Source: Anaeramoeba flamelloides
Lineage: Eukaryota > Metamonada > Anaeramoebidae
NCBI GenBank assembly: GCA_027625915.1
Contig: JANTQA010000029.1
Span: 310,001 to 374,000 of the forward strand
DNA length: 64,000 bases
Direction of reading: 5' to 3'
Below the pieces are notes generated by a model. That model did no database searches, was not told the DNA's origin, and worked only from the letters and a program-made list of their open reading frames with translations. Positions 12,201 to 23,400 of the stretch are shown here, one piece after another. Position 1 is the stretch's first letter. Each line of letters begins with the position of its first letter. The translations under genes were made by a program, and so were the position numbers.

Positions 12201-14392
12201 ATAATTACTGAACCTCTTTGCTTTTGTGGTTTTGACCATTGGGAATAAATTCTCCCAAAATTGAAATGATAAACGGAAAAAAATGGTTGGTCCGGGCTAC
12301 TTTCTTTAAATACTTTAATTTTTCCTTTAATATTATTATTGAAAAAGTGTAAATTACACTCTAAATGCCCTTTTACTTAATTTTCCTTAATTGGGTTTAA
12401 GCTTAAAATCCTAGATTTCAAGATTATTCAAGGGAAAGATACCCAAATTATCTTTATTTTTAAAAAGCAAAAACAAAAAATTAACAAAAAAATAAGAAAT
12501 TTAAAAAGAAATGATGAATTTAACAAGGCTCTATAAGAAGCAGTTGATAAAAAATCAAAAAAAAAAATACACCAATGCTATCTTTAATTAAGAACTCCCA
12601 AAATCACATCCACGATACTTTTGGTTGATTTAATATTTTGATAATTGATCATGAATGTTCACTTGGGGATCTCGTTTAATTGTTATAATTTCTTTTTTTT
12701 TTTTTGATCTTATTTGCTTTAAAACTTTGATCATTTTTAGTCTTTGCTTTTTTGTTTTTATTTTCAAGTTACTCATACTTTCGTGTTTCAGTTTCATAGT
12801 ATTAACAAGTAACCACTTGATCTTTTTCCTTTGTAACTCTTCTTCCCAATATAAAGAAGATTCATCCAAGCAGAAAAATGGAAAAAAATAAATTTTTATT
12901 TCATTTTCCATTTTTATATTTTTTATTGCATAACTTTTACATAAAGTATTTTATTGATTTAAATGCTAAGAAAATTTGTAATTTTAGTTGGTCTGCAAAA
13001 TATTCTCTGTTGAGAAGATGTTTTGAAAGTGCAGTTATCAAATATGTAAAAATGGTGCATTGTACTCAAAATTTTTTTAAATTTATTTGAATTTATCAGT
13101 AGAAAATATAATCTTTTTATTTTGAACAAGATCGATTTATTATTTCTTGTTTTATTTTTCTTTTGATGTTATTAATAAACAAATCCTTTTTAAAATTGAT
13201 TTTTTTTGGTTCATTAATAATCATTTTATCGTGTTTTAATAATCAATATTTAATGCATCTAATGAAAACTAAACTCTTTTTCAAAAAAAGGGCACAAAAA
13301 ATTTTCAAGAATTATTCATAATTGAATCCAATAAATTGTAGTATCATTCTAAAATATAAGAAACTCTTTTAAAACATAAAAAAACACCCAACAGGATCTC
13401 TAAAACGCATTAAAACAAAACAATAAAAATTAAAATAAAATATTTCAAAAATTGATGTGCACTTTTATTTGAAATGAGAAATCTCGTTTTGTAAATTGTA
13501 AAGAAAAAAATTATAAAACCAATAAAAAAGTTTGAACAAGGTGAATTCGGAAAAAGTTCTTTACAAGTCAAACTTCTGTTCTTTAAAGTCTCATTTTAAA
13601 GTAAAATCACAATTCATATGGGTATTTTGTTGGAATTGTTTTTTTTTTCTTGATCTTTTTTCTTTGTTCCTGGCATCAATCCAATAATGGTCTTTCTTTA
13701 TTCCCATATGTAGCTCATTTGAAATCAAACTTAAGTTGGCACCGTTTTTATACTGGTAGACTATTTCCAAATTGTTTTCATCTTATCTTGTTTTTTCATT
13801 TTCCAACTGTTCAATATCTGATAAATAAAAAAAACAAAAAATGAAAAAATGAATAATTAAAATGAAAACTGCAATTAAGGGAATTGTCTCTATTATTATT
13901 TTTTTTTTGACCAATTTCTAAATAAGGATTCCTTATCTAGAAATATGTTTAATATGAAAATAAACTAGGTTTTTCAAATCAAATTAATTGGCAAAAAATT
14001 TTCTCAATCTCTAAGCTCCATCCAAAAATGTGGGGCAAAAAAATATCCATCAATATAAGAATAAATTCTTTATTCAGTTATTAAACTCAAAACTTTAGAC
14101 AAAAAAAAACGAAGTCATTAATAATAATAAAACTCTTGATTAAAATTTGTGTTTAGTGATCAGAGTTCGAAGAATAAAAAAAAAATAAAAAAAAAAAAAT
14201 TGCCCCTAATTTTTTGGAAAAATATCCAAAATTAGTAATGTCTATTTAACAATCTTTAGTTCGATCTTTTTTTCAATTTTTTTTTTTGAAAATGTGTAAA
14301 ATCATACTTCAATATATTTTTGATTTGATCTTTAGATTTTTTGTTTTTCATTTGATCATTAACTTTTTGTTTTTCCCATTAACTTTTTTTGT

Positions 14393-14437
<45 letters not shown>

Positions 14438-15347
14438 ATTTAAAAAAAGCAAACTGAATGAAAAAAAAAAAAAAAAAAAACCTTTTTATTTTTTTTTTTT
14501 TTTGTTTATCTCACCTCTTTAATTGAAGTGTACAACTGTTCTGAGCAATTTTTCCACCAAAGTCCATCGAAGTCAACTCAATTGTTTAGAATCAAAAGAA
14601 TTTTTGGTTGATTTCTTATCACATCTCTTCTGAACTTTGTTAAATTTTGGACAATAATAATAACAAAGTAAAAATGAAAAAAATGAAGAATTCGAAAAAA
14701 TAATGAAATGAGAAATTTGACTCTATTATTTTTTCAAAATTAAAAATTTTGCAAAATAATTTTAATTCAAAAAAAATATTTAGAATCCATTAATAAAACT
14801 TCAAAATACAAGAAATTAAGTACGATATGTTAAAAAACATATTATTGCTGTACATTTTGTATAATTGAATTAATATTAAGAAATAATTATTGAAATAAAA
14901 AATGCCCTATATTATTGGAAATAGCTTATTAAACTTAGGTAAAAAATTTTAATATAGATTAGTCCCCTAAGTAATTCTCTTATTAACAATCAAATTTAAT
15001 TGTATTTGTGATTTAAAAATTGGTGTACCCTTTTTTTTGAAAAAGAGTTTATTATTTAAAAATTAAACTATAATTTTTTTTTTATAATTATATTGAAATA
15101 TTATCTTAAAAATTCCTTTTTGTAGAAAAATGTAATTAGAATCAAGGATTCTTCAATAATGCCAATTCATTTTATGTATGCAGCTACATTAAATTCATTA
15201 ACATGGTGCTACTATGGGATACGAATCAGAGATGCAGTTCAAATAATACCTAATTCGATAAGTACTTTGTTGGGGGTAATTCAAATTTTTATATATTATT
15301 CTTTTAGGAAATCTGTTTCTGTTAAAGATCCAAATAAACATATATAA
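6244..15347 (+). CDS. SWEET (MtN3/saliva) sugar transporter, three exons
   Basis: SWEET proteins are seven-helix facilitators moving sugars across membranes. Exons: 6244-6393, 6554-6820 and 15126-15347, giving 212 residues. All junctions fall between codons: donors GTATGA and GTAAGT, acceptors TTTAAG and TGTAG. Exon 1 carries the first MtN3 repeat start (YVSPFKKIRTIVHNKS, then LLNSSTW); exon 2 continues with VYGYLEEDF, the linker helix and the second repeat start (CMNASPLSTI); exon 3 has KDSSIMP, LNSLTWCYYGIRIRDA and the last helix (GVIQIFIYYSF). The paired ...SP...KS...W..YG pattern in both halves is diagnostic. A little shorter than typical members (220-250). An in-frame AG lies 10 bases before the ATG (TTTTAG), so an upstream exon is possible and the N-terminus may be incomplete. 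Confidence 0.82.
6394..6553 (+). other. SWEET intron 1 (160 bp)
   Basis: GTATGA donor and TTTTTTAAG acceptor. Joining TGG to GGA gives ..STW-GVYGYLEED.., restoring the conserved W..YG block of the transporter, which fixes both boundaries. Confidence 0.8.
7165..7420. repeat. Palindromic repeat core
   Basis: Contains TTTCACTCCCTTTTT about 60 bases before AAAAAGGAAATGAAAA-like sequence, an imperfect palindrome. The same core occurs inside the two 0.7-kb elements (2640-2790, 31800-31945) and again at about 44420-44560, so it has spread alone or is what remains of decayed elements. Confidence 0.45.
7425..8555. repeat. CTTAAGGG-family TIR element, best-preserved copy B
   Basis: 1,131 bp bounded by CTTAAGGGACTAGTC and GACTACTCCCTTAAG, a 15-base inverted repeat with one mismatch. 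Related copies at 3845-4990 (same strand) and 48355-49200 (inverted). No transposase-like frame, so a non-autonomous DNA element. Target duplication not clear. Confidence 0.6.
8574..9813. repeat. Large foldback element
   Basis: Two nested inverted-repeat pairs: outer arms 8574-8838 and 9552-9813, inner arms 8978-9088 and 9240-9353, around a loop near 9090-9239. The arms are nearly identical for long runs (for example AAGAAAACCCAAAGTCACTA at the left mirrored at about 9665-9685), while sequence between outer and inner arms is unrelated. No coding frame of substance. Confidence 0.65.
10255..10570. repeat. Dispersed repeat shared with the LINE insertion flank
   Basis: Aligns with 38980-39310 in the same orientation (shared TATTTCCAAA, CAATTTAATTC and GAGATCT blocks) and with about 27985-28250 inverted. 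This copy lacks the LINE and therefore acts as a paralogous empty site for the right-hand LINE boundary. Confidence 0.5.
12345..12900. repeat. 0.56-kb dispersed repeat, copy 1
   Basis: Direct repeat of 21133-21690, recognisable by shared blocks such as AATGCTATCTTTAATT, GATAATTGATCATGAATGTT and CCTTTGTAACTCTT. Each copy sits inside an intron of a different gene. No terminal inverted repeat seen and no protein coding; the open frames here are low-complexity. Confidence 0.55.
14394..14432. repeat. 39-base T homopolymer
   Basis: Uninterrupted T run in SWEET intron 2, followed 20 bases later by an A run of about 20. Length in such runs is unreliable in assembled data. Confidence 0.9.
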
Positions 15348-16769
15348 TTATTATTCTATACAAGTGTGTGTGTTTGTGTGGGTATGGGTGTGGGTACATT
15401 GGTAAATTAATTAATCGGTTAACGGGGGTTAGATCATCACATAAATTCTTAAAAGAATTCAACACCTTGGTTGCTCCTTTTTCGCCCATATATAGATATA
15501 TAAATATTTATAATAATATAACTATTTAACACATGATCCAAATTCACCATAACGAAATGTCATTTTTTCAATCAAAAAAAAATATAATTATTATTTAAGG
15601 TAAACCATGTGTTTTTTTTTTTTTGGTTGAGCTAACAAACAATTTCTTATGAATGAAGCATTCATATTTAAATTTCGAACTTTTCTACTCTTATAAATTT
15701 TAATTTTATTATTAATGAAATAAATAATATTTAGAATTAATTTTTATTTATTACAATTATTTTTACCTTTTCAAATGATATTTTAAAATTAATTAGACTC
15801 ATTTTCCATAATAACAACCCTTTTTAAAATGAAAAAAACTCTATTTTTTAAAAAATATTTTTTTGCTCACTTTGTCGAATAAGGAAATGCTTTATTTTGA
15901 CGAGATTAGTATTTTTTAAGGTTTACAATCTCTGAATTTTGAAAAAAGATTATCTTGTTGTAAGGTAAGGTTGATTGTGATTTTGGCTCTTAGCTGATCA
16001 ATCTCTGACTTGGTTTGGGTTTTAATAATTTTTTCAAAAAGGCAATTTTTGTCAATTTATTTTTCCGAACTTTAATTTGAAAAGTATAAGGCAAATAGAT
16101 TGGAAGGTATTTTAATAATGAATTTTGATTTTTGGGTTGTTGATAAAATATATGTTTGCTTTTTACTCAATTATTTAAAAAAAAATAAATGTATTTTTAA
16201 AAGATCAATATAAAAACAAAACCTAAATAAAAATTTCAATTAATAACCACAAAATCAAAGTTATTATTCAATACACTTATGACTTTTTAGTCTTCACACT
16301 CTTAAATTCAGATTGTGGTAAAAAAATTTTTTTAACCATTATGAAAAAATTATAAAAATTAAGACCAAGTTGAAGATCGATCAGTTAAGAACTATATTAG
16401 GATGTCGCTACATCGAATTCAAGTTAATTGATTTTCTAATTTCGGGGATGCTAAACCTTAACTCTTGTTTGTTGTGATACATTAGATTACTTATTTCCAC
16501 CTTAAAAAAATTATTTTGGGGAAATCTGTAAAAATAAAAGGAAAAAAACAAAAAAAAACAAAAGAAATGGAAAGAATTCTTTATTGATTACAAATCCATT
16601 GGGTGGGTGCAAAATATTATTTTACATTCTTATTAAATCAAAAATACTTTCACTTTAAATTTTTCAGTAAATAAACAAACCTTGTTATTAATTCTTCCAA
16701 TAATAATAACATTTTCTTTTTGATCAGTTTATAAAAGCATTTCAAAAGGAAAGAACGTTCCACTCCACC
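15348..16769. other. Spacer after SWEET
   Basis: Starts with a GT-rich microsatellite stretch (about 15362-15398) just past the SWEET stop. The rest is A/T-rich with no frame I can support and no recognised repeat copy. Confidence 0.5.
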
Positions 16770-16976
16770 TCATTTTCTTTTCAAATTCATTTTTTTAAAC
16801 CAATTTTGAACAATATGAAATTGTTTAGAGCCAAAATTCTGGGTTATTTGAAAGAATTCATTGATCCTTCTTTTTAGATCATTTGAGATTAAAAAATGAT
16901 TATAAAATTCATTGGTACAACCAACATGATATCCTTCCGGGGGAGGTAAAAAGATAACTTTTTTCTTGTTACTCAT
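16770..16976 (-). CDS. Small hypothetical protein with a helix-turn-helix-like tail
   Basis: 68 residues. Base composition is more gene-like than its surroundings (a PPPEGYHVGC stretch with C/G-rich codons) and the ATG has the AAA-preceded context of other genes here. The second half, NEFFQITQNFGSK then VQNWFKKMNLKRK, has the spacing of a Myb or homeodomain recognition helix (V..WF followed by basic residues), but the homeodomain Asn51/Arg53 pair is absent. It may be a first exon, a small DNA-binding protein or a fragment of a decayed gene: coding-looking codons continue downstream in another frame near 16690-16740. Family not established. Confidence 0.3.
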   Translation of the reverse strand: MSNKKKVIFLPPPEGYHVGCTNEFYNHFLISNDLKRRINEFFQITQNFGSKQFHIVQNWFKKMNLKRK

Positions 16977-19900
16977 TTCGCTTGAATTACAATAGTTTTT
17001 TTTGATTGAGCAAAAGTTTTTTAAAAAAATGAAATTGTTTTTGTACTTTTTCTTATTTTTTGATCATATAATAGTATGGTGTGTTTTAAATTTCTCTCAA
17101 GAACTGAAAATTTCAGATTAATTGATCACAAATTTTTGAAAATGTTACAAGACAATTGAAGAAATTCTTTGAAAAAATCCTTTTACTCTCAAAAACTTGA
17201 TACGATTTTTAAACCAACCCAATATACAACCAGGGAGAAAAAATTTGAATTTTAAGGTCACTAAGAATACTTAATAATGAAATAAGATTTAGTATCCTTC
17301 ACTCACTAAAACTCAAAGATGGGACAAATTATGAAGTTATCTTTTTTTGTGTCTTTTAATTATATATTCAGTATTGAATGGTAGCCTTCTACTTTGATGT
17401 CAGTAGTTCTTTTAAAGCACACACCATAAAGCAAAATACCATTCTCTCTTTTAGTGTGCGTTTGAATATAAAGAGACTGTACAATTGATTTTCCCTATCT
17501 ATGTTAATACTAAGGAGGTATATTTCAAGGAAGTGGGTTCATTTTTGCTATTTGAAAAATTTTACTACTTAAATAACCTTGATGAAAAAAAGAGTTTTCC
17601 GTGCCACAGGATATTTCGTGAAACTTTAAAACCAAAAAATCATTCGCGATTCTAATTGTGAAAAGAACCCAAGTCAATCAGAGTTGAATTATTAATTTTT
17701 CAATTTTTTGGACACATTTTTTTAAATTTTTGAATTTAAAAATTTTGAAAATTGAGTCTAGAAATATGGATAACAAAATTCTTGAAATTAATCGAAGAAC
17801 AAACCAATAAAAAAGACCTGTAAAGGTTTATATTTTAAATCCAAATCTTTTCTTTTAGAAGGCCAAACATGAAAGATCACCTTTCCAGATAAATTTGTTG
17901 AAAATATTATTGAAAAAAAAAAAAAAAATCAAACTAAAGTATATTTTTGAAGATTTTTTTATTCTTTATCTTCTTAATTTGTCTGGTTCCAATAAATTTA
18001 TAAACACGAATTCTTTACCCACTACTATTTATTATAATTTAATAAGAATTTTTTTATGAATTTGTTTTAAAAATTCTTTTTTTCAAATATTGTGATCTAA
18101 AGAAAGAAAAAAAAAACGATAATTGCTTCAAAAATTAAATTGAAAAGGGGTTGAATTCTCGGAATCAAAAAACTAGTTACATAAGATTCAAATCAAAGAA
18201 ATTGAAAAATTGAAAATTTCAGAAAAAATTTCAATCAGAATTATTTTTTGTTTCAGATTAAATGGAAAAAAAATAATTATCAAATCAAACCAATATTACC
18301 TAATAAATCTTCATTTCCCAAGACGAATTCAAAAAATATCATATTTACTTTGAAATATAATATGAAATAGATGAATTAAAAAGAGAACTTTTAAAATTTC
18401 TTTGGGTAATAAAAGTAATTTATTAATCAAAAATTTTACAAACTATAAGTTTTTCCCTGAAGAATTAAAAACAGAAATAAGTAATAGAGAAGCAATTAAA
18501 CCAAATATTTAACATAACGATTATGGAAAAATTGTTTTTTTTTTGTTATTTTCTTGATCAATTTTTGATAAATATTAAGATTTATATTTTTTAATAAGTA
18601 TGTAAATGTCTTATCCTAGGTTAGACATCACCTCTATTTTTATTTAAACAATCACGTGTTTGTCAAATAAATGATTTTAAAAGAGTATTTTGAGTATAAA
18701 AGATAAAAATCCAGATTTTGTAATTCCTTTATTTTTAAAATTTTTTTCAAACATAATAAAATCTAATGTATGTTACGAAGCAAAAGTGTCAAAAGTTCAG
18801 AGAACAAAAAAGGGGGGTGTTAAAAATGGGAAACAATTCATCATTGCAAGATTTACTAATGGAAGAATTTTTCAAACAAAATAAAATTCAAGTTTGAATT
18901 TTTTTAATAGAAAAGAAAAGAAAATAAAGAAATTTTAGTTCATTAATGAAAAATTAAAGAACATTTTCTTTTTTTTTTTTGAAACTGAATTAAATGACAC
19001 AAATATATTTAGCAACTATTGGACTTCTAATAAAAAAAATTACAAAATAAATTTATATCAAAAATAAAATCATAAAAAATAAGAGTAAAAGTGTGGAAAA
19101 ATAATAAATTTTATTGTCTTTCTCAAGATCTAATTTATTTGTAATCCCAATTTTTTATTATTCCATTTTTAGTAACTTTTTTTTTAACTATTAAAATATT
19201 TATATGATTTTTTTTTACTTGATTTTTATTCATTTTTTTTTTTTAAAAATTTTCTTGGAACAAAAAGGAAAAGAACTTTCCAAAAAAGTGAACTAATCAA
19301 AAATATAGAAAACTTATAAGTTTTTGTTTTTATACTTACATAGGTACTATAATGTTTCACTTTCTTGAAATAAATTGACTCGGTCAAAATTCATAAAATG
19401 TACAAAACCCCTTAAATATAATTTGAAAATAGACTCGGTTTCAGTCAAAGGTCCCATTTTTATTGAAGTTATAATTCATACTCAATGAGTTTAATTCAAT
19501 ATTCTCCTCTCAAAATAAATTTTCAATTTTTAGATTCGATTATTTTCTCTAATTTCGTCAATGTTTTTTGTTTTTTTAATTTAAGCTTTTGATTATTGCT
19601 TTTTCTTCTTTTCTATTTAATTTTTTTTGAAAAGGTAAAAATGAAAAAAAAACTTTTTGAAAACTCCAAATTAACAATCAGAAAATTGAGGCTTTCCAAT
19701 TTCTTGTAAAATTCATAACTTTATTATTCTAAAATCTTATTGTAAACATTTTTTATAATCTAAAAAATATTAAGAAATTTGCACGAGACGTTCCAATGAA
19801 TGGGGCCCAAAATTTTTTCTATTAATTTTTTTTTTCTTTGAGCATTTGGTTTGTTCAGGTATTTCTTTTATGAACATAAACTCTGATCCGAAGTTTTTTA

Positions 19901-20405
19901 TTTCTCTTATTTTTAAACAACCTTATGTTGGTTAGTTCTTAAAGTGATAAAAAAAGGGGAATTTTTCATTTTTTGTTCGTAACTTGAGTGAAATTGAGTT
20001 TCGTTGAAAAAAATTTATGTATGATAATTTGTAAAGCGAAAAAATAAGTTTAGAATTCTTTCCAAGTAAATTTCAAATTTAAATAAAAAATTAAAAAAAA
20101 ACATAAATTGTGTAAAAAAAAAATCTATATTTAAAAAGGAAAGAACAATTGTTTTATTATCATATATCATATGCTATCAAAAAAAATAAAAAGAATAATT
20201 TTTCAATTCTCCGTTTTTTTACTTTTTTATCAATGAAAAAAAAAAAAATTGAGGAATAAAAAGTGTTTTGAAAGAAATTTAATTTTTTTTTTTTTAATTT
20301 TTTTAAAAAAAACGAAAGATCTTTCTTGAATCGGATAGATAAATATATATATATATATATATATATTTATGTATTTAACAAAAAATATAAATAAAATTTA
20401 TAATT
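16977..20405. other. Repeat-containing spacer
   Basis: Includes one copy of a long dispersed repeat (about 17535-18500, related to 42520-44150), a lone TTTCAGTCAAAGGTCCCA end-like motif near 19439, and a (TA)n microsatellite (about 20343-20367) just beyond the 3' end of the SH3 gene. The 64-residue frame at 18690-18884 has no family features. Confidence 0.5.
17535..18500. repeat. ~1-kb dispersed repeat, uninterrupted copy
   Basis: Aligns with 42520-44150 through blocks such as CTTGAAATTAATC, GATCACCTTTCCA and TTTTATTCTTTATCTTC; the second copy is longer because another element has inserted into it. No coding content seen. Confidence 0.45.
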
Positions 20406-23400
20406 TTATTTCTTTAGATCAAATCTGTATCTTGATGCATCTTTCTTACTTTTATATAAATAACACCAATTATGAATATTTCTAGATAGCCATTTACCCT
20501 GACCTTTTCCATTTGAACACATTATGTAATACCAATCCCCTTCATCATGATAAAATTCCCAGAATGTTCCAGGGTTTCGATATAACCCAACCGAATAGGT
20601 GATTTTTCTAAAGCTCATTTCAGAAGCGGACCATTTCCCTTTTGCGGGTTTTACAATAAATCTATTTTTTTTGCCTGTTTCCATTAAAATAAATTCTGAT
20701 TTATCAAGTGTTGATTTTTTACAATGTTTCATCCATCCTTTATTCGTAACAACAATTGTCATAGGGTCTTCATTATTATATGATCCTTCAATATGATAAA
20801 TTTTGTTTGTAAATAATTTACCCTCTTGTTGTTCTTGTCCTAAAGTATTTTTGGTTTCCAATACTGTATGTTTTTTCACATAATTTGACGGAAATTTTCC
20901 AATTTTGTTTGATATTTTTCCAGTCCACCACCCATCTTGACCTTTACGAGTAACAACAATAATTTGACCTTTAAAGTGATTACAAGTATTTTTCAAAATA
21001 AAAAATTACATGATAAATTGTAAAATCAAAATTTTTATGAAATTTGAAAAAAAAAAAATTATTGTTATATTTGCCAATATTATTATTATATTATTATTAT
21101 TATTGTTATTATTACTGCGAGTATTATTATTGAAGGTGCATAAATTATACTCTAGATGTGCTTTTATTTAAATTTCCTTAATAGAAATTTAAGCATAAAA
21201 TAATAGATTTCATGATTATTCATGGGAAAGACATACCCTGAAATTTTTTTATGTTTAAAAAGCAAAAATAAAAAATTGAAAACAAAGTTGAAAATCAAAA
21301 AAAAAAATATAAATTTAAAAAGGGTTTATAAGAAGCAATGGGTAAAAAATCCAAAAAATAATTAAAAACAATGCTATCTTTAATTCAGGACTCACAAAAT
21401 CACAGTCATAATACTTTTGGTTAATTTAGCTTAGTTTGATAATTGATCATGAATGTTTATTTGGAAAGTAGTTGTTTAATTGGTGTCATTTCTTTTTTCT
21501 TTTTGATCAAGTTTTTTTTTTTTTTAACTCTTGATATTTTTGACCTTTTCTTTTTTTATTTTTAAGATACTCATACTTCTGTGTTTCAGTATCTTAATAT
21601 TAATAAGTAACCAACCAATCGTTTTCCTTTGTAACTCTTATTCACATTATAAAGATGATTCAGGTAGAGAAAAATGAAAAAAACAATAAAAAAACAATTT
21701 TTTGTGATTAACCAAGTAAAGATGAAAATTTATCTTTTGAAAAAATAAAAAAAAATAAAAAAATGCCATTCATTTATCCAAAAAAAATTATTAAAAATAC
21801 TATTTTTTTAAAAACTCTATTTTTTACAACATTCTATATTTACACTAGTGAGGGTATATAATTGATGAGTGGTGATATTTTTGAAATTGTTAAAAAAAGT
21901 AATATTTTCCAAAATTCTTCAATCGTGTTCGGAATGATATATATATATATATATGAATATAAATAATGATTTAACTGTTTAATATTAGTTAGTTAAATGA
22001 TAAGTAAATTACAATGTATTCCTTTAATTAGTGAAATAAATGGGGTATACAATAAATATGAATGAACTATATTGAGTATTCATACGAATTCAAATTTAAC
22101 ATAATATTGATTAACACAATTAAAAACAGGTTTATTCCAAAAAAAAAAAAAAAAAGTACAATTACCAAATTATGTACTAATAATAAGAATAACAATAATA
22201 ATAATACTGGATTTTTCAGAAAGAATAAAGTCAAGGTTTGTAAATAAGAAATAATGAAAAATGAAAGAAAGAAAGATATAATAAAAAATAGTTACCTGCA
22301 ACAAAACTTAAATCACCTTCTTGGCCAAGATAATCTGAAATTGCTATATATGGTTCATTAATTGATTGGCTTAATTGTGGCAATTCTCTTTTTATCGATG
22401 TTATGGTTTTTGATTCTGTGTTATCTTCTTTTTCGTTTTTCTCCTCTAATTGTTCGGTGAATTCTTCTAAAATTTGAGAAAATGCCTTTATAAATTTTGA
22501 TACAACATTATTTTCAGTTTTAGAATACTTTATAAATTCTTCTAATTCGATTTCGTTATCTTGGTTTGTTGTTGTTGAGGTATAAATGGATTCAATCAAT
22601 TTATCAACGTTAATTTCTTTTAAACTTTTAAGAACCAAATTATTAAAATTGCGATCGAATTGGAATTTGACTTGAGGATCGGCATTTTCCATTTCTTCAA
22701 AGATTGCTTTTTTAGTGAATTTACATAGACTATAGCTATTTATTAAAACAAAAATGCCATAAATGATATCATACATTTCTTCTGAGGAAATGCCGCCGCT
22801 GCCATCACTATCCCAGGAATTAAATAAGAAGTTTGCTTTCTCCTCGATCAATCCATCTTTTAAGATCTGGATTCCCTTTTGGAGGTCAAGAACTGAAACG
22901 ACAGTGTCATGGTCCGAATCAAATGTTTCATGCAAAACCTCTGCGGCATTGTACCCGATGCCATATAAATATTGTAAATATTCCAAGGATACATCAGTTG
23001 GATCAAGTGTCACGATTTTTCTTTTTTCAGAATCTTTTGAATTCAAAAGTTGATTTAATTTTTCATTAATATCATCTTTTTCTTTGTTTTGCTGCTTAAT
23101 CATCTGCCCAATATTGTCTTCAATTCTATTTAAACTCATACCATTTTCAATGCCAATTTCTTGAATCTCTTGGGTCGTTTCTTCAATGATTGTTACAAGT
23201 TCAAAGGTTATATCAGCAATAGCTGAATTTAATTCTTTTTCTAATTGTTGAAAATCGGATTCAACACTTTTTGATTTAATTGTTGTTAAGATTCTCCTTT
23301 TGAGAACCTTTTTTTCAATAAATGTTTTCATTTTCTTTTGAATGATGATAATGTTTTCTAACGTTTTAATGTTTTCTTCGGCAAGTTTTGGATTGTTTGT

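Larger units (their letters stand above)
6821..15125 (+). other. SWEET intron 2, ~8.3 kb, filled with repeats
   Basis: GTAAGT donor and TTTTTGTAG acceptor. Joining ATT to AAA gives ..ASPLSTI-KNVIRIKDSS.., exactly the conserved junction of the second MtN3 repeat. The intron holds a palindromic core (about 7165-7420), a CTTAAGGG-family element (7425-8555), a 1.2-kb foldback (8574-9813), a repeat shared with the LINE flank (about 10255-10570), a 0.56-kb repeat also found in another gene's intron (12345-12900) and a 39-base T run (14394-14432). Open frames inside it are low-complexity or lie in repeats; none looks like a gene. Confidence 0.75.

Noticed and set aside
12070-12260. Minus-strand stretch with coding-like words (RFSNYCTEVMIDLESQLAIFD)
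   Set aside because: Too short, stops on both sides, no acceptor/donor pair or family resemblance.
12630-12911. 93-residue frame in SWEET intron 2
   Set aside because: Lies wholly in the dispersed repeat; the homologous copy at 21133-21690 does not keep the frame.
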